The notes under the pieces: generated by a model
What the model was told of the DNA's origin: nothing
Database searches by the model: none
The model's input: the letters and a program-made list of their open reading frames with translations, nothing else
Source: Alphaproteobacteria bacterium
GTDB lineage: Bacteria > Pseudomonadota > Alphaproteobacteria > Micropepsales > Micropepsaceae
NCBI GenBank assembly: GCA_018971835.1
Contig: JAGWZW010000003.1
Span: 19,123 to 83,122, forward strand
Direction: 5' to 3'
DNA length: 64,000 nucleotides
Translations under genes and position numbers: made by a program
Shown: positions 1 through 10,012 of the stretch, piece after piece
Position numbering within the stretch: the first letter of the stretch is position 1
Layout: each line of letters opens with the position of its first letter

Positions 1-236
1 AATTCGGCCCGCACCCTGGCCAGCACCGCGCGCGTGGGCCAGGGCCACCATTTGCCGAACGGCGCGGTGGCGTAGGGCAGGCCCAATCCTCTGAGCCGTT
101 CGAGCTGGTGGGGCACGTTGGGCCGGCAGACCACGAACTGCGCAAGCCCCGCTTGCGCCAGCGCCGCCACGCCGTCGAAGAAGAACGTCTCGATCCCGCC
201 CACTGCCGCGCCGGCCATGACCTGGAGCACGCGCAT
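1..236 (-). CDS. Glycosyltransferase family 4, N-terminal fragment
   Basis: This is the first 78 or so residues of a gene that runs off the left edge. It begins MRVLQVMAGAAVGGIETFF, the glycine-rich opening of GT-B fold (family 1/4) sugar transferases, and then shows the next Rossmann strand and helix (LAQAGLAQFVVCRPN). Such enzymes move a sugar from a nucleotide donor onto an acceptor in polysaccharide or glycolipid synthesis; acceptor and sugar cannot be told from this piece. I chose the ATG at 236 because it matches the family start. The frame stays open upstream to another ATG at 359, so a longer N-terminus is possible. It is divergent from the sulfotransferase at 441, which would fit a surface-glycan locus, but that is inference. 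Confidence 0.75.
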   Translation of the reverse strand, partial: MRVLQVMAGAAVGGIETFFFDGVAALAQAGLAQFVVCRPNVPHQLERLRGLGLPYATAPFGKWWPWPTRAVLARVRAE

Positions 237-440
237 GTCCTTGACCTGTGGCAGATTTACGGGAAATTCCGGCAAACTCGGGCTCCGAAGCGAGGCCGCA
301 CCTCTAGCACAGGAGATATGCCTGGTTGACAGGATAAATTCACCGTAATCTAATTTCATTGCGTGGGAGCGCAAAACAATCGGCTGGTCCGAATGGGGAT
401 TCGTGATCTGGCCGGCGCGAAGGGATGAATTTCCAGTCCC

Positions 441-1250
441 GTGTCCTATTTGAGCCGATCCTTGGGGTTGCCGAGCAAGCAGCTCGTGCGTGAGCGTTTG
501 CGCTCACTGCGCGCCAGGCCGCACCCCGCGCCCCTGTTCGTGTTCGGAAACCAGAAATCCGGCACCAGCGCCATCACCGGGCTGCTCGCCGCCGCCACCG
601 GCCGCGCCGCAACCATCGACCTGTCGGGCGCCACCGAGCCCCATCTCGGCCGCCTGCTGCATGGCGAGACAACGCTGGATGATTTCATCCGGCGCAATGC
701 GTTCTCGTTCTCGCGGCCCATCGTGAAGGAAGGCAACCTTACCTTCATGGCCAAGCCGCTGATGGACCATTTCGGCGTGTCGCGCGCGATCTTCATCCTG
801 CGCAATCCGTACGACAACATCCGCTCCATCCTGAACCGGCTCAGGCTGCCCGGCGATCTGGCGGAGCTGGATGCACGACGCCTGTGTCTCAACAGGACGT
901 GGCGTGCGATCCTCTCCGGCACAGATCTCGGCTTCGAACCGGACCACTACGTGGCGACGCTGGCGCGGCGCTGGCAAAGAGCTGCAGAGATTTACGAGCA
1001 AATGGAGACGCGCTTCGTACCCGTGCGCTATCACGATTTCATGGCCGACAAGACCGGAACCATCCGGAGACTGGCGCAGGAATGCGCGCTGCCGGTGCGC
1101 CACGACATCACGCCGCTGCTCGGCCACCGCTTCCAGCGCCGCGGCGATGCCGGTACCGACCTGCGCAGATTCTTCGGCAGCGACAATCTCGCCCGCATTG
1201 CCGGCACCTGCGGCGATACCGCCGAGAGACTGGGCTTTCCTGCGCCGTGA
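441..1250 (+). CDS. Sulfotransferase family protein
   Basis: This 269-residue protein carries the two PAPS-binding signatures of sulfotransferases. The 5'-phosphosulfate loop FGNQKSGTSAI is at residues 35-45. The 3'-phosphate motif RNPYDNIRS is at 121-129, with the expected Arg and Ser. The enzyme should transfer sulfate from PAPS to a hydroxyl or amine of a glycan, lipid or small molecule; the acceptor is unknown. No signal peptide or membrane segment is seen, so it is probably cytoplasmic. The start is GTG, with AAGGGA at 419-424 upstream. An ATG at 425 is in another frame that closes quickly. Its neighbour to the left is a divergent glycosyltransferase, which suggests but does not prove a role in surface polysaccharide decoration. 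Confidence 0.82.
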   Translation: MSYLSRSLGLPSKQLVRERLRSLRARPHPAPLFVFGNQKSGTSAITGLLAAATGRAATIDLSGATEPHLGRLLHGETTLDDFIRRNAFSFSRPIVKEGNLTFMAKPLMDHFGVSRAIFILRNPYDNIRSILNRLRLPGDLAELDARRLCLNRTWRAILSGTDLGFEPDHYVATLARRWQRAAEIYEQMETRFVPVRYHDFMADKTGTIRRLAQECALPVRHDITPLLGHRFQRRGDAGTDLRRFFGSDNLARIAGTCGDTAERLGFPAP

Positions 1251-1401
1251 AATCCGCCAACGGCTGTCGCGGCTGGCAGCAACCGCGACGGCTTGCGACA
1301 AAGATCGCGCAAACATGGACGCTTTGTGAAGCGCGCGGCCTTGCGCGCGGCGGGCGGCGTTCCGATCTCCAAGACGTAGGGGCACACAGGAGACGACAAC
1401 G

Positions 1402-1695
1402 ATGTTCACCACACGGACCAGGAAATTCGCTACCGCCATTGCCGCAATCCTGACACTTTCGGCGCCGCTCACCGTCCTGTCGACGGCCAGCTTCGCCGAA
1501 CCCTCGGCCCATATGCAGATGCTGCGTGACGGCGCACGCCACGATACCAAGGCGCCAGAAGCCAGGATGCGCGTTGCCGAGCGTGGCGATCACGCCAGGG
1601 AGGCGCGCTTCCACAAGGGTGATCGCGAGCATTGCAATCATCACGCCCGGCGCGATCATCGCGACGGACGCGGCGAGAACCACGAAAGAGGCTGA
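1402..1695 (+). CDS. Small secreted histidine-rich protein, unknown function
   Basis: A 97-residue protein with a clear Sec signal: basic MFTTRTRKF, then a hydrophobic stretch to about residue 31, ending A-S-F-A. The mature part is very polar and rich in His, Arg, Asp and Glu, especially the last 30 residues (HKGDREHCNHHARRDHR). That composition could bind metal ions, but no family is recognised. AGGAG lies 10 bases before the ATG. A strong hairpin follows the stop. Probably a genuine periplasmic protein; its function is open. Confidence 0.6.
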   Translation: MFTTRTRKFATAIAAILTLSAPLTVLSTASFAEPSAHMQMLRDGARHDTKAPEARMRVAERGDHAREARFHKGDREHCNHHARRDHRDGRGENHERG

Positions 1696-1710
1696 CGCGC
1701 GCCAGGTGCA

Positions 1711-1744
1711 GGGTTCACGCGGAGTTCGCTCCGCGTGAATCTAT
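1711..1744. terminator. UUCG-loop hairpin between convergent genes
   Basis: TTCACGCGGAG (1714-1724) pairs perfectly with CTCCGCGTGAA (1729-1739) around a TTCG loop. G-T/G-C pairs extend the stem outward to about 1711 and 1742. It sits between the plus-strand secreted protein (stop at 1695) and the minus-strand DUF2141 gene, whose stop codon is inside the stem. There is no real T-run, so it may act as a stabilising or bidirectional terminator hairpin. Confidence 0.55.
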
Positions 1745-2226
1745 TTCACCGGTTCCTTGCGCTTGGGAACCGAAATCCCGTCGGTGCCGGACAGGCGGAT
1801 GGTGATGGTGTTGTCGCCGGGCGCCACCGTGAATTTGGTGCTGTCGAACGACGGCGCGGAGAGGAACGGCTTGGCGTTGTTGGAGAAGCCGTAGGGCTCC
1901 AGCGGCAGACCCAGCCAGCTGGTATCGAACTTCCCGTTCTCGTTGATGTCCTGCATCATCTTGACGGCATAGACACCGGGCTTGAGGCCGGAAATGACGA
2001 TGGTGGTGCCGGCCGGATCGGCCGGCACGTCGCGGCTGAGGGTGGGATGATCGTCATCCTCGTAATTCGCCGCGGTATAGAGCGCGAGCGAAATCTTCCC
2101 GCCCTTGGGCGAGACATGCGCAACCTTGACGGTGAGTGTAGCCGTGTCGACGGCAGGCGTTTCGGCGGCAGGCCCAGAGGGTGCCGCCGCCGATAGCGCA
2201 GATGCCAGGACCAGAGCCGCCAGCAA
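1741..2226 (-). CDS. DUF2141 domain secreted protein
   Basis: This 161-residue protein matches the DUF2141 family. It has a short hydrophobic leader (MLAALVLASALSAAAP), a beta-rich body, the segment MMQDINENGKFDTSWLG, and the family hallmark GLPLEPYGFSNNA near residue 108. Members are exported and of unknown biochemical function. The only start available is a TTG at 2226, directly after the TGA of mdh in the same frame, so translation probably couples to mdh termination. The leader is short at the basic end, so the exact start is uncertain. It ends in a hairpin. Confidence 0.7.
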   Translation of the reverse strand: MLAALVLASALSAAAPSGPAAETPAVDTATLTVKVAHVSPKGGKISLALYTAANYEDDDHPTLSRDVPADPAGTTIVISGLKPGVYAVKMMQDINENGKFDTSWLGLPLEPYGFSNNAKPFLSAPSFDSTKFTVAPGDNTITIRLSGTDGISVPKRKEPVK

Positions 2227-3201
<975 letters not shown>

Positions 3202-3311
3202 TCATCGAGAGCCGGCCGGTTCGTAGCGCGGGCACGCGCGCGGGGCAAGCGGCGCACCGCCGCGGACCGGCTTCCGCAATGCGGACGCAGTTGCGGGCGC
3301 ATGAACGCAAA

Positions 3312-3349
3312 GGGCCGGGCACCGCACGACACCCGTACGGACCCGGCCC
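3312..3349 (-). terminator. Possible terminator of the HU-like gene
   Basis: GGGCCGGG (3312-3319) and CCCGGCCC (3342-3349) form a perfect 8-bp stem with a 22-base loop, about 33 bases past the HU stop on the minus strand. Only three T follow on that strand, so termination strength is doubtful. Confidence 0.35.
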
Positions 3350-3382
3350 ATTACGCAATCGGAACAGAAGATGAAGGAACGG

Positions 3383-3709
3383 TCAGACCGCTTCCTTCAG
3401 CTCCTTGGCGGCGCGGAAGGCAACCTTCTTGCTGGCCTTGATCTTGATGGCCTCGCCCGTGGCCGGGTTGCGGCCCATGCGGGCGGCGCGCTTGCGCACC
3501 TGCAGGATGCCGAGCCCGTTCAGACGGACGCGAACGCCCTTCTTGAGCTGCTTGGTGATGACGCCGGCCATGTCGTCCAGGATGGCGACGGCCATCTTGT
3601 TGGAGAGTTCATGCTTCTCCGCCAGCTGGGCGGCGAGCTGACGGGTGGTCATGGTTTCCGTCTTCGTCTTTGCGGCGGCCTTGGATGCAGTCTTGGCGGC
3701 TTTTGCCAT
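3383..3709 (-). CDS. HU-family DNA-binding protein with Lys/Ala-rich N-terminal tail
   Basis: This 108-residue protein has a 90-residue HU/IHF-like domain preceded by a tail of about 18 residues (MAKAAKTASKAAAKTKTET). The domain shows the helical dimerisation part (MTTRQLAAQLAEKHELSNKM), then the beta-arm region VRLNGLGILQVRKRAARMG and the RNPATGEAI motif typical of HU, where the Pro intercalates into DNA. It should bend and compact the nucleoid. The tail resembles histone-like extensions and is longer than in E. coli HU. AGGA precedes the ATG at 3709. It stands alone between rplS and mdh. Confidence 0.88.
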   Translation of the reverse strand: MAKAAKTASKAAAKTKTETMTTRQLAAQLAEKHELSNKMAVAILDDMAGVITKQLKKGVRVRLNGLGILQVRKRAARMGRNPATGEAIKIKASKKVAFRAAKELKEAV

Positions 3710-3879
3710 TGTTGTGTCCTCTGCGAATCAAAGATGAGGCCGATTTTACTGGTTTTTGCGCGGCCGTGAATCCTGCCAAGTGCCAAAAGCGCCCATTTTT
3801 GGGGATTATTCGAGCGCAGAAGCACATTTCCGGCCGAAAATTCGGCCTTGGGAGCACCTGCCTGCTGTTTGCCCAAACA

Positions 3880-3911
3880 AAATCCCCGCCGGAGCAGCCC
3901 GGCGGGGATTT
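3880..3911 (-). terminator. Rho-independent terminator after rplS
   Basis: AAATCCCCGCCGG (3880-3892) pairs perfectly over 13 bp with CCGGCGGGGATTT (3899-3911) around a 6-base loop. Reading the minus strand, TTTGTTT continues beyond the stem, making a classical intrinsic terminator 26 bases after the rplS stop. It closes the ffh-rpsP-rimM-trmD-rplS run. Confidence 0.88.
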
Positions 3912-3936
3912 CGAAAACACAGCCTGTACGAAGAAA

Positions 3937-4353
3937 TCAGGCCTTGGCGGCGGCTTCGCTGGCGCGATCCTGGCGCTCGGCGATGCGGGCGGCCTTGCCG
4001 CGGCGGCCGCGCAGGTAATAGAGCTTGGCCCGGCGCACGCGGCCCTTGCGCACCACTTCCACTGAATCCACCAGCGGCGAGAAGATCGGGAACACGCGCT
4101 CCACGCCCTCGCCATAGGAAATCTTGCGTACGGTAAAGGCCTCGTTGAGGCCCTGGCCCTGGCGGGCGATGCACACGCCCTCGAAGGCCTGGATGCGCTC
4201 GCGCGTCTTCATCTGCTTGGTCTTCTCGTCATAGGTGGCATCGACCACCTTGACGTTGACCTTCAGCGTATCGCCGGGGCGGAAATCGGGGCGGGGCTTG
4301 CCGCCGGCAAGGGCGGCCATCTGCTCGGCTTCGAGCGTCTGCAACAGGTTCAT
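3937..4353 (-). CDS. rplS: 50S ribosomal protein L19
   Basis: This 138-residue protein is L19, located at the interface of the two ribosomal subunits. It shows [13 protein letters not shown] (residues 24-36), [21 protein letters not shown] and [17 protein letters not shown], and the basic [22 protein letters not shown] stretch in two halves, all diagnostic of L19. The Ala-rich tail after residue 125 is a mild extension. GGAG lies upstream of the ATG. It is the last gene of the rpsP-rimM-trmD-rplS cluster, the usual bacterial order, with 123 bp to trmD and a strong terminator after it. Confidence 0.98.
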   Translation of the reverse strand: MNLLQTLEAEQMAALAGGKPRPDFRPGDTLKVNVKVVDATYDEKTKQMKTRERIQAFEGVCIARQGQGLNEAFTVRKISYGEGVERVFPIFSPLVDSVEVVRKGRVRRAKLYYLRGRRGKAARIAERQDRASEAAAKA

Positions 4354-4476
4354 CGTTCATCTCCGTCGGCCCGAGAACCTCTCAGCGAGAAAGTTCCGGC
4401 CGAATTCTTTTTGATTGGCGGCGCATTCGCACCTTTTCTCTCCGCACGCCGAGGCGCGAGGAGGGCGCCCTATAGC

Positions 4477-5190
4477 CTAGTGCTTCTGTTTTTCATAGAG
4501 GGCGAAGAGGTCCGGGCGCCGTTCTTTGGTCAGCTTTTCGGCCTCGGCCCGCCGCCAGCGGGCGATTTCCTTGTGATTCCCGCCGCTTAACACTGCCGGA
4601 ATGTCCCATCCCTCGAAGCTCTGCGGCCGCGTGTATTGCGGATATTCGAGCAGGTTTTCGGAGAAGCTCTCCTCTGCCGGACTTTCGGCCGCGCCCAGCA
4701 CCCCCGGGATCAGCCGCACGGCCGCCTCGATCAGGGCCATCGCCGCGATCTCGCCGCCGGCCAGCACGAAGTCCCCGATGGAGATTTCCTCCAGGCCGCG
4801 CGCTTCGATGGCGCGCGCGTCCAACCCCTCGAACCGCCCGCACAGCAGCAGCACGCCCGGCCCTTCGGCCAGCGCGCGCACGCGGGCCTGGGTCAGCGGC
4901 TTGCCGCGCGGAGACAGATAGATCGAAGGCCGTTCGGGACCGGCGGCCCCACAAACCGATCTGGCCGCGTCGATGGCGGCCGAGGCCACGTCGGCGCGCA
5001 TCACCATGCCCGGCCCGCCGCCCGCCGGGGTATCGTCCACGGTGCGATGCTTGCCGAGCCCGTGCTCGCGGATATCGCGCACCTGTAGCGACCAGAGATT
5101 TTTCTGCAGCGCCTTGCCCAGCAGCGAGAGCCCCAGCGGTCCCGGGAACATCTCCGGGAACAGCGTCAGCACGGTCGCGGACCAGCTCAT
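4477..5190 (-). CDS. trmD: tRNA (guanine37-N1)-methyltransferase
   Basis: A 237-residue SPOUT-class methyltransferase that uses SAM to make m1G37 in tRNAs reading CNN codons, preventing frameshifts. Family signatures are [13 protein letters not shown] (8-20), [17 protein letters not shown] (48-64), [10 protein letters not shown] in the trefoil-knot cofactor site, and the [11 protein letters not shown] catalytic loop with its Asp. The C-terminal domain includes LEYPQYTRP and [12 protein letters not shown], which contact tRNA. Its ATG overlaps the rimM stop by 4 bp, so the two are translationally coupled. Confidence 0.98.
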   Translation of the reverse strand: MSWSATVLTLFPEMFPGPLGLSLLGKALQKNLWSLQVRDIREHGLGKHRTVDDTPAGGGPGMVMRADVASAAIDAARSVCGAAGPERPSIYLSPRGKPLTQARVRALAEGPGVLLLCGRFEGLDARAIEARGLEEISIGDFVLAGGEIAAMALIEAAVRLIPGVLGAAESPAEESFSENLLEYPQYTRPQSFEGWDIPAVLSGGNHKEIARWRRAEAEKLTKERRPDLFALYEKQKH

Positions 5191-5717
5191 TCGACGGCGC
5201 CGGGATTGTCGTCCCGCGCCTCGACCTCTTCGGGCACGGCCACGACAATGCGCCCGCCCTTTACGTCCACCACCGGCACGAAATCGCGCGTGAAGGGCAA
5301 CAGCGCCTCGCTGCCGTCGGGCTTTTCGACGTCGAGCACATCGCCCGCGCCGAAATTGTGGATGCCGCGGACATGGCCGATCAGCCGGCCCTCGCCGTCC
5401 TCGGCCCGAAGGCCGACGAGATCGGCGTGGTAGAACTCCTCTGCCTCGGTTTCCGGCAGTGCCGCGCGCGCCACGAAGAGCTGTAGGCCCTTCAGCGCTT
5501 CGGCGGCATCGCGGTCGAAGATGCCATCGAACCGCACCACCGCACCGTCCGGCGCGGTGACGCGCGCCGCGGTCACCGTGAAGACGCGGCCATCCTTGGC
5601 ATGCAGCGGACCATAGGCGCCCAGCCGGTCGGGCGTTTCGGTGAAGGTTTTCACCTTCACCTCGCCCTTCAGGCCATGCGCGCCGATCACGACGCCGAGC
5701 AGGATGTCAGCAGGCAT
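5187..5717 (-). CDS. rimM: Ribosome maturation factor RimM
   Basis: This 176-residue protein has the RimM two-domain plan. The N-terminal barrel starts [18 protein letters not shown], and the C-terminal PRC barrel contains [15 protein letters not shown] and GDVLDV, then [14 protein letters not shown]. RimM binds S19 and helps assemble the head of the 30S subunit. The C-terminal acidic tail is normal. It sits between rpsP (18 bp upstream) and trmD (4-bp overlap), the conserved order. Confidence 0.96.
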   Translation of the reverse strand: MPADILLGVVIGAHGLKGEVKVKTFTETPDRLGAYGPLHAKDGRVFTVTAARVTAPDGAVVRFDGIFDRDAAEALKGLQLFVARAALPETEAEEFYHADLVGLRAEDGEGRLIGHVRGIHNFGAGDVLDVEKPDGSEALLPFTRDFVPVVDVKGGRIVVAVPEEVEARDDNPGAVE

Positions 5718-5735
5718 GATTCATGCCTCGCAAGA

Positions 5736-6101
5736 TCAGGCGGAGGCTTCGCCTTCGGCAGCCTTGGCGGCGGCAGCGGCCGCAGCGGCAGCGCGTTCCT
5801 GCGCCTTCTTCTTCGGCTGCGACTTCTGCGGATTGCTCTTGGTGAGCGGCTTCGCCAGACCGGCATCGGCCAGGAAGCGGTGCACGCGGTCCGTCGCCGT
5901 GGCGCCCTTGGCGAGCCAGGCCTTGGCCTTGTCGAGATCGAGGCGCAAGCGGTCGGCATGATCCTTCGGCAGCAGCGGATTGTAGAAGCCCAGCTTCTCG
6001 ATGAAGCGGCCGTCGCGCGGAGAATGCGAATCCGCCACGACGATGGCGTAGTGCGGGCGCTTCTTGGTGCCGCCGCGCGAAAGCCTGATCTTGAGAGACA
6101 T
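5736..6101 (-). CDS. rpsP: 30S ribosomal protein S16
   Basis: This 121-residue protein starts [18 protein letters not shown], the S16 opening, and continues with the [14 protein letters not shown] signature at about residues 29-42. The S16 core is about 80 residues. The rest is a Lys/Ala-rich tail ([19 protein letters not shown]) common in alphaproteobacteria. S16 is a primary assembly protein of the 30S body. AAGGA precedes the ATG. It follows ffh by 40 bp and is probably cotranscribed with it and with rimM-trmD-rplS. Confidence 0.97.
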   Translation of the reverse strand: MSLKIRLSRGGTKKRPHYAIVVADSHSPRDGRFIEKLGFYNPLLPKDHADRLRLDLDKAKAWLAKGATATDRVHRFLADAGLAKPLTKSNPQKSQPKKKAQERAAAAAAAAAKAAEGEASA

Positions 6102-6141
6102 GCGTTGTTCCTTCTTCGTCTGAACTGAAAACCTGTTGAGC

Positions 6142-7521
6142 CTATCGCTTGGGCATCATGCCGGGCGGAAGTTGCGGCATGCCGCCGCCGATGAGCGAGG
6201 ACAGCCCGGCCATACCGCGCGGGCCCATGCGCCCCATCTTCTTCATCATGTCCGACATCTGCCGGTGCATTTTGAGCAGCTTGTTGACATCCTGCACTTC
6301 CACGCCCGCACCCGCGGCGATGCGCTTGCGGCGCGAGCCGTTGATCAGGTCGGGCTTGGCGCGCTCCTGTTTCGTCATCGAGGAGATGATCGCTTCCTGA
6401 CGTGTGAGGATCTTGTCATCGAGGCCGGCGGCGGAGATCTGTTCCTTCACTTTGCCGACACCCGGCAGCATGCCCAGCACGCCCTGCATGCCGCCCAGCT
6501 TCTTCATCTGCTGCAATTGCTGGGCGAGATCGTTCATGTCGAACTCGCCCTTCTTCATCTTGCGGGCGAGCTTTTCCGACTCTTCCTTGTCGAAGGTCTC
6601 GGCGGCCTTTTCGACCAGCGACACGACATCGCCCATGTCGAGGATGCGCCCGGCCACGCGCGCCGGATGGAAGGCTTCGAGCGCATCGAGCTTTTCGCCC
6701 ACGCCCAGGAACTTGATCGGCGCGCCGGTGACCGCACGCATCGAGAGCGCCGCGCCGCCGCGCGCATCGCCATCGGCGCGCGTCAGGATGATACCGGAAA
6801 GCCTGACGCGCTCGTTGAACGACTTGGCGATGTTGACCGCGTCCTGGCCGGTGAGGCTGTCCGCCACCAGGATGGTTTCGTGCGGCTTGACCTGCTCGCG
6901 CACGGCGGCGACTTCGCTCATCAGCTGTTCGTCGATGTGCTGGCGGCCGGCGGTATCGAGGATCAGCACGTCATAGCCGCCGACCTTGGCCGCGGCCATC
7001 GCGCGCTTGGCGATGTCGAGCGGGCCCTGCCCGGCCACCACCGGCAGCGTGGGCACACCCGCCTGCTCGCCCAGAATCTTGAGCTGCTCCATCGCGGCCG
7101 GGCGATGCACGTCGAGCGAGGCCATCAGCACCCGCTTCTTCTCTTTGTTCTGCAGCAGCAGGCCGAGCTTGGCGGAGCTGGTGGTCTTGCCCGAGCCCTG
7201 CAAGCCGACCATCAGGATCGGCGCCGGCGGGCTGCCCAGGTCAAGCGCGGCGTTCTCGGCGCCCAGCATCTCCACCAGCGCGTCGTGGACGATCTTGACC
7301 ACCTGCTGGCCGGGCGTGACGGAGCGGATGACCGCCTCGCCCACCGCACGCGGGCGCACCTTCTCGATGAAGTCCTTGACGACCGGAAGCGCCACGTCGG
7401 CTTCGAGCAGGGCCACGCGCACCTCGCGCAGGGCCTCGTCCACGTCGGCCTCGGTGAGGGCGCCGCGGCCGCGCAACCTGTCGAATGTGGCGCCGAGGCG
7501 CTTCTGCAAAGAGTCGAACAT
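6142..7521 (-). CDS. ffh: Signal recognition particle protein Ffh
   Basis: This 459-residue GTPase binds 4.5S RNA and signal sequences of nascent membrane proteins, and docks on FtsY. The N domain is [18 protein letters not shown] onward. The G domain has G1 GLQGSGKTT, the DTAGRQH switch and [10 protein letters not shown]. The Met-rich M domain ends [18 protein letters not shown] and the GMAGLSS tail. I placed the start at the ATG 7521: the open frame reaches 7665, but the extra 48 residues resemble nothing and cross a hairpin cluster. Its receptor ftsY is in this window at 12105. The scRNA gene ffs was not found. Confidence 0.97.
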   Translation of the reverse strand: MFDSLQKRLGATFDRLRGRGALTEADVDEALREVRVALLEADVALPVVKDFIEKVRPRAVGEAVIRSVTPGQQVVKIVHDALVEMLGAENAALDLGSPPAPILMVGLQGSGKTTSSAKLGLLLQNKEKKRVLMASLDVHRPAAMEQLKILGEQAGVPTLPVVAGQGPLDIAKRAMAAAKVGGYDVLILDTAGRQHIDEQLMSEVAAVREQVKPHETILVADSLTGQDAVNIAKSFNERVRLSGIILTRADGDARGGAALSMRAVTGAPIKFLGVGEKLDALEAFHPARVAGRILDMGDVVSLVEKAAETFDKEESEKLARKMKKGEFDMNDLAQQLQQMKKLGGMQGVLGMLPGVGKVKEQISAAGLDDKILTRQEAIISSMTKQERAKPDLINGSRRKRIAAGAGVEVQDVNKLLKMHRQMSDMMKKMGRMGPRGMAGLSSLIGGGMPQLPPGMMPKR

Positions 7522-7546
7522 ACCGTTCCCAAGTCCAAAGCGATAA

Positions 7547-7625
7547 CGCCCCAGGGGGCGCACCTGCGCTGCCTGGGGGCGATCCCGGGCCGGGCCCGGG
7601 ACCGGAAGTCTCAAGAGGCTTCCGG
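7547..7625. repeat. Cluster of three adjacent hairpins upstream of ffh
   Basis: Three inverted repeats lie side by side: CGCCCC-AG-GGGGCG (7547-7560), TCCCGGGC-CGG-GCCCGGGA (7583-7601), and CCGGAAGTCTC/GAGGCTTCCGG (7602-7625, one G-T pair). They are between the stop of the S9 peptidase and the ffh start, both on the minus strand. They could end peptidase transcription, shape the ffh leader, or be a REP-like repeat; the window alone cannot decide. Confidence 0.6.
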
Positions 7626-7695
7626 AAGTGGCCGCGGTTTTAGGCCAGCGGGACAGGGGAGTCAAACCATCCTGCCCGCCACGATGGTAAGCAGG

Positions 7696-9873
7696 CTACT
7701 TCAACCCCAGCTTCCGCTTGAAGAAGGTGTAGCTGAGCGCCCAGTAGTTCGCTTCCTCGGCATGGGTGGAGCCGGGGCCGTGGCCGCCTTCGCTGGCCTC
7801 GTTGAACAGCACGTCGTGGCCCTGCGCTTCCATCTTCGCCGCCATCATGCGCGCCCAGATCGGCGTGACGCGATCATCGCTCGTCTCGGTAATGAAGAGG
7901 ATGGGCGGATACTTCACATCCGCCTTCACGTTCTCGTAAGGCGAGTAGGTGCGGATATAGGCGGCCATCTTGGGATCGGCGGGATCACCATATTCGCCCA
8001 CCCACGAAGCGCCGGCGCCGTAGCGCGTGTAGCGCAGCATGTCGATCAGCGGACGCTGGCAAACGACGGCGGCCAGCAGGTCCGGCCGCTCGACCATCAC
8101 GGTGGAGACAAGGAGCCCACCATTGGAGGCGCCGACGATGCCGAGCATCTTGGGCGTCGAGAGCCCGTCCTTTTCGATATCCGCGGCTACGGCCTCGAAA
8201 TCGTCATAGGCGCGCTGGCGGTGATACTTGAGCGCAGCCTGATGCCATTTGGGACCGAACTCGCCACCGCCGCGGATATTCGCCACCGCGATGGCGCCGC
8301 CCTTTTCCAGCCACACCGGCCCGGCATCGAGCGGGCGATGGCCGTCGTTCCAGTACCAGGGCGTCAGCGACAGCTCGAAGCCACCATAGCCGTAGAGGAT
8401 GGTGGGGATGGCGCCCTTGGCGGCCTTCGGGCGGATCAGGAAATAGGGGATCCTGGTGCCGTCCTTCGAGGTGGCCCAGCGCTGCGCCACGCTGATCTTC
8501 GAAGCATCGAAGGTGGCGGCCTGCGCCTTGATCGCCTTGGGCTCGTTCTTGCCGTCATAGGCATAGAGCGTGGGCGGGGTGAGGAAGCTCTGATAGGTGA
8601 AATAGGCCTCCGGCCCGAAGTCGTTGGTCGAGACGAGGTCGGTCGAGCCTCCCGCCGGCAGCGCCAGCTTCGTGTCGTGCCAGGCGCCGTCCGAGAATCG
8701 GAAGGCGTGGATAGCGCCGGTTACATCCTCGTAGATCGAGGCGTAGACCGCATCACGCCCGGCGGAGACGCTGCCGATCATGGCCCGCGGCCCCGGCGTG
8801 TAGAGCGTCGCGACTTTCGGCATCTTTCCGGTGCGGGCATAATCCAGAACCGGAAACGAGATCAGCGAACCTTGCGGAATCGTCTTCTGCCCGTCCGGCG
8901 TCCAGGCGTTGCGCAGCGTAGCGATGAGCTGGCCGCCGGTGACGCCCTGCAACTGCGCCCCCAGCGGCAGGGGCAGCTTCAGCGTGCTGCCATCGTCGCG
9001 CACCAGATAATATTCGGCGGTGAAGAAGCTGGGGCTGCGCACGATAAGCGCGATATGGCCGTAGGGGTCGTGCGTCACCACCGGATCGGCCACCATGTCG
9101 TCCGGCTGGCCTTCGAACACAGTTTTGGCGTCGGCCAGCTTTTCGCCGCGATGCCACAGCTTGACGATGCGCGGATAAGATGACGGCGTCATCGAGCCGG
9201 GGCCGAAATCGGTGGCGAAGAGGACAGTGTCGTCGTTCAGATAGACCGCATTGGACTTGGCCAGCGGCAGGTCGAAGCCGTCCTTCAGAAATTCGCCGGT
9301 TTTGGGATCGAATTCGCGGATGACGTGCGCATCGCCGCCGCCGGGCGACAGCCGCACCAGGCAGCGGTCGAAGGCCTTCGTGCAGTCCGCACCCTTCCAC
9401 ACCCAGTTCTGGCCGCTGTCCTTGTCCAGCTTGTCGAGATCGAGCAACACTTGCCAGTGTGGGGCCTTGGTCGCGTAATCGGCGATGGTGGTGCGCCGCC
9501 ACAGCCCGCGCACGTGATCCTTGTCCTGCCAGAAATTGAGCACGTATTCGCCGTGCAGACTGCCTTCGGGAATGCGGTCGCTGGCGTTCAACACCTTGAG
9601 GATGGCGTCGCGGTCGGCGGCGTATTCGGGGTCGGTCTTGAGCACCGCGTCGCTCTTGGCGGTCTGGGCCTTGGCCCAGCCGAGCGCCTTCTGCCCGTGG
9701 ATGTCGGCGAGCCAGAGATAGGGATCGTGGTCGGCGGGCGCGGCGGTTTTGACCTGCATCGGCTTGTCTGCTCCCGTATTGTCCGCACCCTGGGCCTGCC
9801 AGGCACCGGCGACGGCCCCCAGGATCACAACAGCCGCGGCCAGCTTCCCCACGCGCACGGTTCCTTGGTGCAA
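7696..9873 (-). CDS. Secreted prolyl oligopeptidase family (S9) serine peptidase
   Basis: A 725-residue peptidase expected to cleave short peptides, often after proline. The N-terminus (MHQGTVRVGKLAAAVVILGAVAGAW) is a probable Sec signal, so it acts in the periplasm. A seven-bladed propeller covers roughly residues 80-450. The alpha/beta-hydrolase domain follows, with GYGGFELS (oxyanion region), nucleophile Ser near 583 in GASNGG, Asp near 667 in TSDDRVTP and His near 696 in EGGHGPG. All three catalytic residues are present. NIRGGGEFGPKWH is a family hallmark. It is divergent from dapF, with 139 bp between starts, and is not obviously in an operon. Confidence 0.92.
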   Translation of the reverse strand: MHQGTVRVGKLAAAVVILGAVAGAWQAQGADNTGADKPMQVKTAAPADHDPYLWLADIHGQKALGWAKAQTAKSDAVLKTDPEYAADRDAILKVLNASDRIPEGSLHGEYVLNFWQDKDHVRGLWRRTTIADYATKAPHWQVLLDLDKLDKDSGQNWVWKGADCTKAFDRCLVRLSPGGGDAHVIREFDPKTGEFLKDGFDLPLAKSNAVYLNDDTVLFATDFGPGSMTPSSYPRIVKLWHRGEKLADAKTVFEGQPDDMVADPVVTHDPYGHIALIVRSPSFFTAEYYLVRDDGSTLKLPLPLGAQLQGVTGGQLIATLRNAWTPDGQKTIPQGSLISFPVLDYARTGKMPKVATLYTPGPRAMIGSVSAGRDAVYASIYEDVTGAIHAFRFSDGAWHDTKLALPAGGSTDLVSTNDFGPEAYFTYQSFLTPPTLYAYDGKNEPKAIKAQAATFDASKISVAQRWATSKDGTRIPYFLIRPKAAKGAIPTILYGYGGFELSLTPWYWNDGHRPLDAGPVWLEKGGAIAVANIRGGGEFGPKWHQAALKYHRQRAYDDFEAVAADIEKDGLSTPKMLGIVGASNGGLLVSTVMVERPDLLAAVVCQRPLIDMLRYTRYGAGASWVGEYGDPADPKMAAYIRTYSPYENVKADVKYPPILFITETSDDRVTPIWARMMAAKMEAQGHDVLFNEASEGGHGPGSTHAEEANYWALSYTFFKRKLGLK

Positions 9874-10012
9874 GAACGCCTCCCATTTTCGTGGCGGGCA
9901 TCTTTTGGGCGAAGCCCGGCTGCGGGGTCAAGGCAGGCCGGTTGGAACCGTGGCCACAGGGTACTGGGCAGGGTACTGGCCCTTGGGCCCCTGCCAGCCT
10001 ATAAGGCGCCTC

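Noticed and set aside
6102-6141. Terminator between ffh and rpsP
   Set aside because: Both are on the minus strand with 40 bp between them and no stem was found, so cotranscription is more likely.
6136-9183. 1015-codon plus-strand open frame
   Set aside because: It is antisense to ffh and the S9 peptidase, both unmistakable. It is rich in His, Arg, Gly and Asp as expected of a GC-rich shadow frame and shows no domain.
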